Source: an uncultured Rubrobacteraceae bacterium (lineage in GTDB: Bacteria; Actinomycetota; Rubrobacteria; Rubrobacterales; Rubrobacteraceae). From it: a stretch of DNA of 12,807 bases. Location: assembly GCA_902806015.1 (NCBI GenBank), contig CADCUZ010000051.1, forward strand, positions 1-12,807, read 5' to 3'. The notes below the pieces were generated by a model, which saw only the letters and a list, made by a program, of their open reading frames with translations, did not search any database and was not told where the DNA came from. This document shows positions 1 through 6,536 of this stretch, piece by piece. The position numbers were made by a program, and so were the translations under genes. How positions within the stretch are numbered: position 1 is the stretch's first letter; each line of letters starts with the position of its first letter.

Positions 1-2
1 AG

Positions 3-98
3 AAAACGTCCCGCAGAGTTCCAGCTCCCGAGAAGCAGACGCAACCCTTAAAGCCCAGGGAGGGTCACGTGCAACCAAAATACCACACCGTGGCGTGA
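3..98 (+). CDS. Possible 3' end of an upstream gene (partial)
   Basis: This frame is open from the left edge of the window to a TGA at 96-98. That stop overlaps the GTG at 95-97 of the next gene as GTGA, an arrangement typical of translational coupling in this window. The last 31 residues are basic and proline-rich, ending in QPKYHTVA. I do not recognise a domain. An alternative reading is a 9-codon ORF from GTG 69, with an AGGGAGG ribosome site at 59-65. The start, if it is a longer gene, lies outside the window. The overlap is seen directly; the existence of a gene is inference. Confidence 0.4.
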   Translation, partial: KTSRRVPAPEKQTQPLKPREGHVQPKYHTVA

Positions 99-925
99 GC
101 CGCCCCGATCCGCACCACGCCCCCGACGACCGCGCGACGGCGATGGAGGCACGGTGGGCGGCGATGGAAGCGCGCTGGGCGGCGATGGAGCGTGGCGCCA
201 AGACGACCAGGCCGACGCCGGCGGTGAGCCCCGTCTTATTCGAGGCGGTGCGCGAGGTGATCGTCCCGCGGGTGATGCCCCTCATCGCCGCCGGGGCGAC
301 GTGGATGGGCGACCTCTTCCCGGAGGCTCCAAGCGGGCTCGTGCCCTGGCGCAACCGTACGCTCTACGTCCTGGCGCGGCGGGCCTTCTACGGGGATTGG
401 GGGGACCGCGAGAACTACCTTCGCGCCCTCGGCGTGAAAAAACCCAACGCCGAGACGGTACTGCTGGTGAGGAAAGCGCTCGCATCGACCTTTGCGCCCT
501 CGAAGCCTTGGAAACGGACGGCGTGGGAACGCCAGAGCCGGCGGATGGCCACCGAGTTCCACCGCCGGAGCCTCAAGGATAAGCAGGAGGACGAGCGCAA
601 GAAAGACAAGACGAGGGCGAAGCACGAGACGTTGACCGACCCCGAAGAGATGGCCGAGCATCCGGACCCGCGCCAGCAGCGGGACCCGCGGACGTTTTGG
701 GAGCTCGACCTTCGGGAGCTGCGCGTCCGCAACGACATCCACGCAACGCTACCGCCCGCGCACGCCGAGGTGGTCTGGATGCTGACGAAGTACTTCGACG
801 AGGAGCACGCGCGGGCGAGCAGCAGATTCGTCGCGGACCGTTTGGGGATGAGCCCGGCGACCGTGCGCTGGTACCGCGCCGAGGCAAGGAAACACCCGGA
901 CCTCAGACGGAAAACGGGCCTCTGA
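95..925 (+). CDS. Hypothetical protein with C-terminal sigma-region-4-like HTH
   Basis: A 276-residue protein if it starts at GTG 95, which overlaps the upstream stop. In-frame ATGs at 143, 164 and 185 are alternatives, but none has a clear ribosome site. Residues 16-33 carry a 7-residue repeat (AMEARWA). The middle (about 50-190) is not a domain I recognise and includes a very basic, Lys/Asp/Glu-rich stretch around 150-190. The last 58 residues begin with LPPAHAEVVWML and contain SSRFVADRLGMSPATVRWYR (about 243-262). This resembles the helix-turn-helix of sigma-70 region 4 and related phage or plasmid regulators. No region 2 is visible, so it is not a normal sigma factor. It sits upstream of the replication operon and could regulate it; that role is inference from position and HTH. 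Confidence 0.7.
   Translation: MSRPDPHHAPDDRATAMEARWAAMEARWAAMERGAKTTRPTPAVSPVLFEAVREVIVPRVMPLIAAGATWMGDLFPEAPSGLVPWRNRTLYVLARRAFYGDWGDRENYLRALGVKKPNAETVLLVRKALASTFAPSKPWKRTAWERQSRRMATEFHRRSLKDKQEDERKKDKTRAKHETLTDPEEMAEHPDPRQQRDPRTFWELDLRELRVRNDIHATLPPAHAEVVWMLTKYFDEEHARASSRFVADRLGMSPATVRWYRAEARKHPDLRRKTGL
140..190 (+). repeat. In-frame 21-bp tandem repeat (2.4 copies)
   Basis: Units at 140-160 and 161-181 plus a partial unit at 182-190 encode A-M-E-A-R-W-A twice, then A-M-E. Each unit begins GCGATGGA, so each carries a potential ATG start. The units differ only at third or synonymous positions and a few bases, so the repeat is kept at protein level or is recent. Confidence 0.85.
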
Positions 926-1031
926 TGGCGCGGCCAAGCTTTTTTCGGAGGGCACCAACGCTTTCGGGGGTTTTCTAACCCGTATATAGGTAGAGAGGTT
1001 TTTTCGGAACCAACCCCCGGAGGCAAGAGAG
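926..1031 (+). promoter_or_regulatory. Candidate promoter/operator region with CGTATATAG box
   Basis: This short gap holds CGTATATAG at 981-989, a strikingly AT-rich motif in GC-rich DNA. It recurs at 6212-6220, and in a form longer by TA at 6065-6075. TATATA at 983-988 could be a -10 element about 45 bp from the next start; no good -35 is seen. Around it lie a direct repeat TTTTTTCGGA (940-949 and 999-1008) and an inverted pair CGGGGGTT (965-972) / AACCCCCG (1012-1019). The inverted pair could sequester the ribosome site GGAGG at 1019-1023. Sequence facts are direct; promoter function is inferred. Confidence 0.45.
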
Positions 1032-1235
1032 ATGAACGAAGCATCCCGCACGTCGGCGTTTCTGGCGTTGTACGCGGGCGACGTCGTGAGCGAGGCGAAG
1101 GTGGTCGCGCTCAGCTGCGACCCGTCGATCGTCGAGCGGTTCCTCGACATGCTGCCGCCCGGCGCCCTCGAGGACACGGAGCGTCGGCCCGGCCTCCGCC
1201 TGGTGCCAGGGCCGGACCCCTTCGATGCGGCATGA
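1032..1235 (+). CDS. Small hypothetical protein (67 aa)
   Basis: The ATG at 1032 follows a purine-rich ribosome site (GGAGG at 1019-1023 and AAGAGAG nearer the start). The product is 67 residues, has no membrane segment or signal peptide, and is mildly acidic to neutral with helical composition. It contains the run SIVERFLDMLPPGALED near the middle. I recognise no family. It lies between the HTH gene and the helicase gene in the same orientation. A stem-loop just after its stop may separate its message from the helicase operon. It may be a small element-specific regulator, but nothing in the sequence shows a function. Confidence 0.65.
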   Translation: MNEASRTSAFLALYAGDVVSEAKVVALSCDPSIVERFLDMLPPGALEDTERRPGLRLVPGPDPFDAA

Positions 1236-1239
1236 AAAA

Positions 1240-1262
1240 GGGGTGAGTCACCAGCTCACCCC
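1240..1262. terminator. Perfect 8-bp stem-loop; terminator-like on the reverse strand
   Basis: GGGGTGAG (1240-1247) pairs perfectly with CTCACCCC (1255-1262) around a 7-nt loop. It is preceded by A's at 1235-1239 and not followed by T's. It therefore has the intrinsic-terminator form (stem then T-run) only when read on the reverse strand. On the forward strand it would be a hairpin between a small gene and the helicase gene, perhaps an mRNA processing or stability element. Confidence 0.55.
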
Positions 1263-1299
1263 GTAGTCCAAAAACCCCGCCAACCAAGAGGAGTTTATA

Positions 1300-2925
1300 G
1301 TGCTCAGTATAGCGCCTTCCCGGGCGCCCGAAAAGGGCTTCCGTCTACGGCCCTACCAAGAAGAGAACGTCGAAGCCATACGGAACGCCGAGCGCCGCGG
1401 CGTCCGCAGGCAGTTGAGCATCCAGCCCACCGGGTGCGGCAAGACCGTCACGTTCGCCCACGCGGTGCGCCAGAGGGGGCGCGACGGGTCCCGCAGCCTG
1501 GTCCTCGCGCACCGCGACGAGCTGCTACAGCAGGCCAAGGGCAAATTCCTGATGGTCGACCCCACCGCCGAGGTCGGCGTCGTCAAGGCGCAGCACAACG
1601 AGGTCGACGCCCAGGTCGTCGTCGGCTCCGTCCAGACGCTCGCCCGCGAGCGGCGCCTTGAGCAACTCCTTAGCGCGGGGGGGTTCGCCTCGGTGGTCGT
1701 GGACGAGGCCCACCACGCCACGGCGCCGAGCTACAGGCGGATACTCCGGGCGGCGGGGTCCTTCTCGGACGACGGCCCCCTGACCCTCGGCTTCACGGCC
1801 ACGGGCTCCCGCGGCGACGCCGTGGGCCTCGGCGAGGTTTTCCAGGAGATCGTCTTCGAACGGGGCATCCTGGAGATGATCGAGGCCGGGTACCTCGCGA
1901 ACCTGCGCGCCATCCGGGTCACCACGAACGCCGACCTCGACGCGGTGCGCACCCGCCAGGGGGACCTGGCCGCGGGCGAGCTGGGCGAGGAGATGATGCG
2001 GGCGGACGCCCCGCGGGAGATCGTCGCGGCCTTCCTGGAGCACGCGAAGGATCGCAAGGCGCTGTGCTTCACCCCGACCGTGCGGGTGGCCCACGCCACG
2101 GCGGCGGCCTTCAGGGAGGCGGGGGTCGCCGCGGAGGCGCTGGACGGCACGACGCCCGAGGACGAGCGGGCCGCCATCCTCGAGCGGCTCTCCACCGGGG
2201 AGACGCGGGTGTTGACGAACTGCGCCGTGCTCACGGAGGGCTTCGACGAGCCGAGCATAGACTGCGTGATCGTCGCGCGCCCGACGAAGTCCAAGCCGCA
2301 GTACATCCAGCAGGTGGGGCGCGGGACGAGGAGGTTCCCGGGCAAAGAAGACTGCCTGATCCTGGACGTGGTCGGCTCCACCAGCCGGCACTCGGTCGTG
2401 ACCGCGGCGACGCTCTTCGGGGTCTCGCCCGCGAGGCTCGCGACGACCAACGTCACGCGAGCCGTGCGAGAGGAAGCCGAGGAGCGCGAGGAGGCCGAGG
2501 GGCGGATCGCGGCCCGCGGGCTGAAGGCGACGGTCGTCGACCCCTTCTGGCGTCCAACGCTCCACTGGATCGAGGCGACAGGCGGGGGGCACTTCGCGCT
2601 CCCCGTCCCGAACGGGGTCGTACACCTCGCGCGCTCGGGCGGGACCTGGACCGCCTACAGCGTCCAGGGGCCGCTGCGCGAGGAGCTGATCGCCGGCGTC
2701 CCCTTGGAGTTCGCCCAGGGCGTCGCCGAAGACCACGCGCGGAAGCTGAAGGCCGTGGCGCTCTCCAAGCAGAAGGCGCCGTGGCGCAAGGACCCGGCGA
2801 GCGAGAAGCAGCTCGCCGCCATCCGGCGCTTCGGCTGCGCAACACCCGACGGGATGTCCAAGGGCGAGGCCTCGGACACCCTGGCGATGCTAATCGCCAC
2901 GAAGGGGGGGAGGCTCAGTGCCTGA
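1300..2925 (+). CDS. SF2 DEAD/DEAH-box DNA helicase
   Basis: An ATP-dependent superfamily 2 helicase of 541 residues. It starts at GTG 1300, with a strong ribosome site AAGAGGAG at 1286-1293. Motifs in order: LRPYQ (16-20); Walker A TGCGKT (44-49); LAHRDELLQQA (69-79, motif Ia); DEAHH (135-139, motif II); GFTATGSRGD (motif III); LCFTPT (motif IV); NCAVLTEGFDEPSID (motif V); QQVGRGTRR (motif VI, with arginine fingers). The layout is that of phage and plasmid helicases related to the RecQ/UvrB-type SF2 group. The C-terminal 50 residues (SEKQLAAIRRFG, then MSKGEASDTLAMLI) form a small module I associate with element-borne SF2 helicases. Its stop overlaps the primase start, so it is the first gene of the replication operon. 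A role in unwinding at initiation or recombination is inference. Confidence 0.93.
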   Translation: MLSIAPSRAPEKGFRLRPYQEENVEAIRNAERRGVRRQLSIQPTGCGKTVTFAHAVRQRGRDGSRSLVLAHRDELLQQAKGKFLMVDPTAEVGVVKAQHNEVDAQVVVGSVQTLARERRLEQLLSAGGFASVVVDEAHHATAPSYRRILRAAGSFSDDGPLTLGFTATGSRGDAVGLGEVFQEIVFERGILEMIEAGYLANLRAIRVTTNADLDAVRTRQGDLAAGELGEEMMRADAPREIVAAFLEHAKDRKALCFTPTVRVAHATAAAFREAGVAAEALDGTTPEDERAAILERLSTGETRVLTNCAVLTEGFDEPSIDCVIVARPTKSKPQYIQQVGRGTRRFPGKEDCLILDVVGSTSRHSVVTAATLFGVSPARLATTNVTRAVREEAEEREEAEGRIAARGLKATVVDPFWRPTLHWIEATGGGHFALPVPNGVVHLARSGGTWTAYSVQGPLREELIAGVPLEFAQGVAEDHARKLKAVALSKQKAPWRKDPASEKQLAAIRRFGCATPDGMSKGEASDTLAMLIATKGGRLSA

Positions 2926-3931
2926 TTACACCGAGGACCCGATCTTGACCTTGTTGGGTTTCTTCGACCACGTCAACAACCCCGGCGCGGAAGGTTACAT
3001 CGCGACCTTCAGCGGCAAGCAGGCCCGGCTCGCCGGGCAAGACGGCGGGAAGGCTAACGAGATGGTCTCCACCCGGCAGAGGTTCTTCCGCTACCCCGCG
3101 CAAGCGGAGGCCGCGGCGGAGTACCTCCTCGGGGAGGCGCACGCGGGGGGGCGCGACGCCTTCTTCGGTCCCGCGCTCGTCGCCACCCCGCGCAACCGCC
3201 AGGCGTGCAACGTGGCGCCGACGGTCGCCTGTTTGTGGCTCGACCTCGACGAGGGGGTCTACCCCGAGGACGGGCCCGCGCCGACCTACGTGGTGTCGTC
3301 GTCGGCGAACCGGAAGCACTTGTACTGGCAGCTGGACCGCGAGGTCCCCATGGAGGAGGCGGCGGCCCTGAATAGGCGGCTCTGCCTTTGGGCGGGGGGG
3401 GATACCACCCAGTGCGGGCCGACCGCGCTCCTGAGGCCGCCCGGCTGCCTGAACTTCAAGCGGGCGCCGCGGGTGGACGAAGTAACCGGCAGGGATACCC
3501 TGACGGGGCCGTGGAGCCCGGAGGCGATGGACCAGGCGCTCCCGCCGTTGCCGCTGCCCACCCCGACGACGAGGGCGCGCAGGACGCCCTACGACGGCCC
3601 CGAGGTGGCGTTCGACGTCGCCGCGGTGGAGAAGGCCGGGGTGGAGATACGGTTCAAGGCCGGATACGAGGCAGGGGCGGCGTTCTCGATCGCGTGCCCG
3701 TGGGTTGAGGAGCACTCCGGGGGGGACCCTTCCGGCACCTACGTCGGCAAGGCCGAGGGCGGGCCATTTTGGTTCAGGTGCTTCCACGAGCACTGCGCCG
3801 AGCGCCACTGGGCGCAGTTCGCGCGCGAGGTCGGGTTGCCCCGGATGGGCGGGGCCGCGAGCGGGGGGCGGCGCCGCGGCAAGAAGCGGGTCTACTCCAC
3901 GAGCGTGGGGGGGGTTTCCGTTGGCTACTAA
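2918..3931 (+). CDS. Archaeo-eukaryotic-type primase (RepB-primase-like) with zinc-binding tail
   Basis: A 337-residue protein starting at GTG 2918, 8 bp inside the helicase gene; GGAGG at 2909-2913 is the ribosome site. Primase-polymerase hallmarks are visible. These are a hydrophobic strand ending in DLD (Asp109, Asp111; metal binding), a serine-rich turn with His134 in SANRKHLYWQL (nucleotide binding), and TALLRPPGCLNFKR (169-182), matching the R-x-P-G-x-x-N-x-K element of plasmid and phage primases. Residues 260-297 carry C-P-W..H...C-F-H-E-H-C-x-x-R-x-W, a zinc-finger form common at the end of such primases. It would lay primers at the element's origin, working with the downstream ATPase. 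The tail after residue 312 is basic and glycine-rich. The family call is firm; the exact subfamily is less so. Confidence 0.88.
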   Translation: MPDYTEDPILTLLGFFDHVNNPGAEGYIATFSGKQARLAGQDGGKANEMVSTRQRFFRYPAQAEAAAEYLLGEAHAGGRDAFFGPALVATPRNRQACNVAPTVACLWLDLDEGVYPEDGPAPTYVVSSSANRKHLYWQLDREVPMEEAAALNRRLCLWAGGDTTQCGPTALLRPPGCLNFKRAPRVDEVTGRDTLTGPWSPEAMDQALPPLPLPTPTTRARRTPYDGPEVAFDVAAVEKAGVEIRFKAGYEAGAAFSIACPWVEEHSGGDPSGTYVGKAEGGPFWFRCFHEHCAERHWAQFAREVGLPRMGGAASGGRRRGKKRVYSTSVGGVSVGY

Positions 3932-5990
3932 GCGGACGTTTGGGCTCGAGATCGCTCTCACGGGGGACGGCATCGAGTACACCGTGACGAAGACCGGCAT
4001 GAGGATCCTCGTCGCGAGGACGGGCACCCGAAAGGCCGTGACCATCACGCTCAAGGACGCGACGGTCGGGCCGCTCGTCGGCGACCTCGACTCCGAGAAC
4101 TTTCGGGCGAAGCTGGCGCAGGCCGCGGGCGAGGCGGGGGTCGTCAAAAAGACCGAGGCGTTCGGGGAGGCCCTCGCCGCGATAGCCCGGCGGCTGCCCG
4201 AGGACATCCGGCGGCGGGCAACCCAGGCAGACGCCGCGCGCCGCGGGGCCAAAGAAGGCCAGCACGGCGAGGAGCTCAAGACCAAGCTCGGCGGGGCCCC
4301 GATCCCCGACCGCCTCGTCGAGCCGTTCCTCTACGAGGTCAACCTCGACGGGGTCTGGGAGGTCCAGATCGGCGAGAAGGGCGAGGACCTGCCGCCGACC
4401 CAGGTGGCCACGGCCCCGGTCGTCATCAGCGGCCGCGCGTCCGACATCGCCGACAACACGGAGAGCACGAAGCTGACCTTCGCCCGCGCCGGCGGGTGGC
4501 GCGACGTCGTGGTCAACCGCTCCGTGGTCGCGAACTCGCGGGAGATCTGGCGCCTGGCCGACCAGGGGCTCCCGGTGAACTCCGGCAACGCCGCCGCCCT
4601 GGTGCGCTACCTCGCGCAGTTCGAGGACTCGAACATCGGCGCCATCCCCCACCACGAGACCACCCGCCAACTCGGGTGGCTCGGCGAGGGCGGGAAGGCC
4701 GGGTTCATGTGCGGGCGCAGGCTGATCGGCTCGGGCTCCGGCGTGGAGTTCAGGGGGGCGGATTCGGGGGAGGAGCAGATCGCCGACGGGTTCTCGAGCG
4801 CGGGGTCGCTGGCCGGGTGGCTCTCGACGGCCGAGAACCTGGCGGCCTTCCCCCGGGTGTACCTGGCGGTATACGGGGCGCTGGCGCCGCCGCTGCTCCC
4901 CATCATCTCGGCGCCAAACTTCATCGTCGACTACTCGAACCCGACCTCGACCGGCAAGACCACCACCCTGCGCGCCGGCGCGTCGGTGTGGGGCAACCCC
5001 GACGAGCGCTCCCCGGAGAAGATGCTCTACTCGTGGGACGCGACGAGGGTTTGGATCGAGCGGGCCGCCACGGTCCTCAACTGCCTGCCCCTGATCCTGG
5101 ACGAGACCAAGAGGGCGAAGTACCCAAAGGCGGTCTCCCAGACCCTCTACGACGTCTCCAACGGGTCGGGTCGGGGGAGGGGCACGCCCCGGGGGCTCGC
5201 GAGGGCGGGGTCCTGGACCACCGTGCTCCTCTCCACCGGGGAGGCGCCGGCGACGTCCTTCACCGAGGACGGCGGGACCAGGGCGAGGACGCTCAGCTTG
5301 TGGGGGTCGCCCTTCGGGGACACCGGCCAGGGGACCGCCGGGCTCGTCGCCGACCTCAACCGCGGCGTGCACCAGCACTACGGGCACGCGGGCCCGCTCC
5401 TCGTCCGGCACCTGGCCGAGAACCGCGGCGAGTGGCCCGGCTACCGAGAGCTCTACCAGGAGCACAAGAGGGGCTACCTCGAGCGGGCCAAGGACGACGG
5501 CAACGTCATGATGAGGCTCGGCGAGTACTTCGCGGCCCTGCGCACCACCGCGGAGATCGCCGAGGACGCCGGCGCCGTCCCCGCCTTCGAGGACCCCATC
5601 GACAAGCTGTGGGAGACGCTCCGGGACTCCGCGCAGGAGGCCGACCGGGCGAAGAACGCTCTCGAGATGGTCATGAGCTGGGCGCACGCCCACGCCGCCG
5701 ACTTCCACGGCCGACACCGCACGGACCAGGACGGCGGCCCCGTCCAGCCCCACCAGGGTTGGGCGGGGCACTGGGAGAAGGGCGACGAGTTCAAGTACGT
5801 CGGCTTCTATCCCGACCGCCTGCGCGAGATCCTCAGGCGGTTGGACATCGAGTACGAGCCGACGGTCCGGGCCTGGCGGGACCGCGGGTGGCTCGACGTG
5901 ACCGCGGACCGCAAGAGGAACACGCGGACCGTGCGCATGCCGAGCGGCACCGTGCGCATGGTGGCCATCCTCAATGAGGCGGGGTCGTGA
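3921..5990 (+). CDS. DUF927-family replicative ATPase/helicase
   Basis: I place the start at TTG 3921, giving 689 residues. It overlaps the primase stop by 11 bp, and the longer upstream extension to 3705 is only the out-of-frame shadow of the primase gene. Core features by this numbering: RQLGWLG (about 249-255), Walker A NPTSTGKTTT (340-349, Lys346), Walker B LPLILDE (389-395), STGE (438-441, sensor-like) and TRAR (453-456, candidate arginine fingers). This arrangement is that of the DUF927 family, helicase-like ATPases found beside primases in mobile elements. The N-terminal 200 residues are variable. The C-terminal part (about 575-680), with YPDRLREILRRLDIE and WRDRGWLDVTADRKRNTRTV, looks like a winged helix. 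It would load or drive unwinding at the adjacent repeat region; that is inference. Confidence 0.88.
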   Translation: MATKRTFGLEIALTGDGIEYTVTKTGMRILVARTGTRKAVTITLKDATVGPLVGDLDSENFRAKLAQAAGEAGVVKKTEAFGEALAAIARRLPEDIRRRATQADAARRGAKEGQHGEELKTKLGGAPIPDRLVEPFLYEVNLDGVWEVQIGEKGEDLPPTQVATAPVVISGRASDIADNTESTKLTFARAGGWRDVVVNRSVVANSREIWRLADQGLPVNSGNAAALVRYLAQFEDSNIGAIPHHETTRQLGWLGEGGKAGFMCGRRLIGSGSGVEFRGADSGEEQIADGFSSAGSLAGWLSTAENLAAFPRVYLAVYGALAPPLLPIISAPNFIVDYSNPTSTGKTTTLRAGASVWGNPDERSPEKMLYSWDATRVWIERAATVLNCLPLILDETKRAKYPKAVSQTLYDVSNGSGRGRGTPRGLARAGSWTTVLLSTGEAPATSFTEDGGTRARTLSLWGSPFGDTGQGTAGLVADLNRGVHQHYGHAGPLLVRHLAENRGEWPGYRELYQEHKRGYLERAKDDGNVMMRLGEYFAALRTTAEIAEDAGAVPAFEDPIDKLWETLRDSAQEADRAKNALEMVMSWAHAHAADFHGRHRTDQDGGPVQPHQGWAGHWEKGDEFKYVGFYPDRLREILRRLDIEYEPTVRAWRDRGWLDVTADRKRNTRTVRMPSGTVRMVAILNEAGS

Positions 5991-6013
5991 GGGAAGGTTG
6001 AAGCGGTGGTCGA

Positions 6014-6096
6014 GGTGGACACGTGGACACACGAGTGGACACAGGGTTTTCCCCATAGGTAAGCCGTATATATAGAGTGTGTCCGCTGTGTCCACC
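6014..6096. repeat. Dyad module A: GTGGACAC x3, CGTATATATAG core, inverted GTGTCCAC
   Basis: Direct copies of GTGGACAC start at 6015, 6023 and 6035. The AT core CGTATATATAG is at 6065-6075. On the right are an imperfect inverted copy, GTGTCCGC (6079-6086), and an exact one, GTGTCCAC (6088-6095). With flanking bases, GGTGGACAC (6014-6022) and GTGTCCACC (6088-6096) form a 9-bp perfect inverted pair. Confidence 0.85.
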
Positions 6097-6178
6097 AAAA
6101 TTCTTTCTCTTGTAGAGCCCCTGCGTTGTAGTGGCCGAAAAAGCGCAACAACTGCTTAAGGCTGAGGGCGCGAAAACG

Positions 6179-6241
6179 GTGGACACGGTGGACACAAACC
6201 GCCGAAAGCCGCGTATATAGCGGGATTCGGGCGTGTCCACC
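6179..6241. repeat. Dyad module B: GTGGACAC x2, CCGC-GTATATA-GCGG core, inverted GTGTCCAC
   Basis: Direct copies at 6179-6186 and 6188-6195 face an inverted copy at 6233-6240. The centre is CCGC (6209-6212), GTATATA, GCGG (6220-6223). The outer arms extend to a 9-bp perfect pair, GGTGGACAC (6187-6195) and GTGTCCACC (6233-6241). It shares CACAAACCG (6193-6201) and GATTCGGGC (6224-6232) with module C. Confidence 0.85.
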
Positions 6242-6252
6242 GGCGGCGATTT

Positions 6253-6328
6253 GGTGGTCACACCGGTGGTCACACCGGTGGTCACAAACCGAGTTTAGAG
6301 CCCGATTCGGGCCAATTTTGTGACCACC
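6253..6328. repeat. Dyad module C: 12-bp tandem GGTGGTCACACC x3 and 12-bp inverted copy
   Basis: Units at 6253-6264, 6265-6276 and 6277-6288 are tandem; the third ends CAAA instead of CACC. The third unit, GGTGGTCACAAA, is perfectly complementary to TTTGTGACCACC at 6317-6328. Between them is GCCCG-ATT-CGGGC (6300-6312). Arms here read GTGGTCAC/GTGACCAC, where modules A and B read GTGGACAC/GTGTCCAC. Both arms changed together. Confidence 0.88.
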
Positions 6329-6356
6329 GGCCCCGGAATGGACGCGAAAAGGTTCC

Positions 6357-6399
6357 AAAAAGGGCCCCTTTTTCGTGCCAAAAACGCCCCGATCGGGGC
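6357..6399. repeat. Two adjacent perfect palindromes
   Basis: AAAAAGGG-C-CCCTTTTT (6357-6373) is a 17-bp near-perfect dyad with one central base. GCCCCGATCGGGGC (6386-6399) is a perfect 14-bp palindrome. The first has an A-tract, GC stem and T-tract and could act as a bidirectional terminator. Both could also be protein-binding sites in the candidate origin. Confidence 0.7.
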
Positions 6400-6415
6400 C
6401 GAAAGGAGAACCCCA

Positions 6416-6466
6416 GTGCAAGGAGTGCCCCTTCTCCGCATCCAGGCCGGGGAGCGCGCCGGCTAG
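6416..6466 (+). CDS. Possible 16-residue leader peptide
   Basis: A near-ideal ribosome site, AAAGGAG (6402-6408), is followed 7 nt later by GTG 6416 and 16 codons (MQGVPLLRIQAGERAG) to TAG 6464-6466. It lies 70 bp before the next real gene. A strong site in front of such a short frame suggests a regulatory leader or a remnant of a truncated gene. It could also be chance, since nothing is known of such a peptide. Confidence 0.3.
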   Translation: MQGVPLLRIQAGERAG

Positions 6467-6536
6467 GGCTTCGCGCGCGCACGCGCAATCTTCGCAGCAC
6501 CAACCTTAGCGTAACCGACAGATCGGAGATTACCTC

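Larger units (their letters stand above)
5991..6536. other. Repeat-dense non-coding region; candidate replication origin/control region
   Basis: About 545 bp with no convincing gene, immediately after the primase/ATPase genes. It contains at least seven exact copies of GTGGACAC (either orientation), three tandem 12-bp GGTGGTCAC units with one inverted copy, two TATATA cores, and two perfect palindromes. Iteron clusters with an AT-rich core next to replication genes are the usual layout of plasmid and phage origins. The reverse complement of the repeat contains TGTCCAC, the core of the actinobacterial DnaA box TTGTCCACA, so DnaA rather than an element Rep protein may bind. Origin function is inference. 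Confidence 0.5.

Noticed and set aside
749..1177. Reverse-strand frame spanning the 926-1031 control region
   Set aside because: Shadow of the HTH gene and the small 1032 gene; no ribosome site or domain.
1525..2736. Reverse-strand 403-codon frame opposite the SF2 helicase
   Set aside because: Shadow of the helicase gene; composition is biased and there is no recognisable domain.
3705..3920. 72-residue N-terminal extension of the DUF927 protein
   Set aside because: It lies wholly inside the primase gene in another frame, covering the conserved zinc-finger codons, and is Ser/Arg/Gly-rich. TTG 3921 is the natural coupled start.
3774..6098. Reverse-strand 774-codon open frame opposite the DUF927 gene
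   Set aside because: Long antisense frames are expected at about 70% GC. Its product is low-complexity (Arg/Pro/Gly/Val-rich), while the forward strand encodes clear Walker motifs.
6253..6288. Possible CRISPR array in the tandem 12-bp repeats
   Set aside because: Units are only 12 bp, directly adjacent with no spacers, and no cas genes are nearby.
5807..6421. Reverse-strand frames across the repeat region
   Set aside because: They stay open because the repeats avoid stops in those frames. Products are repeats of V-S-T or C-D-H type with no domain.
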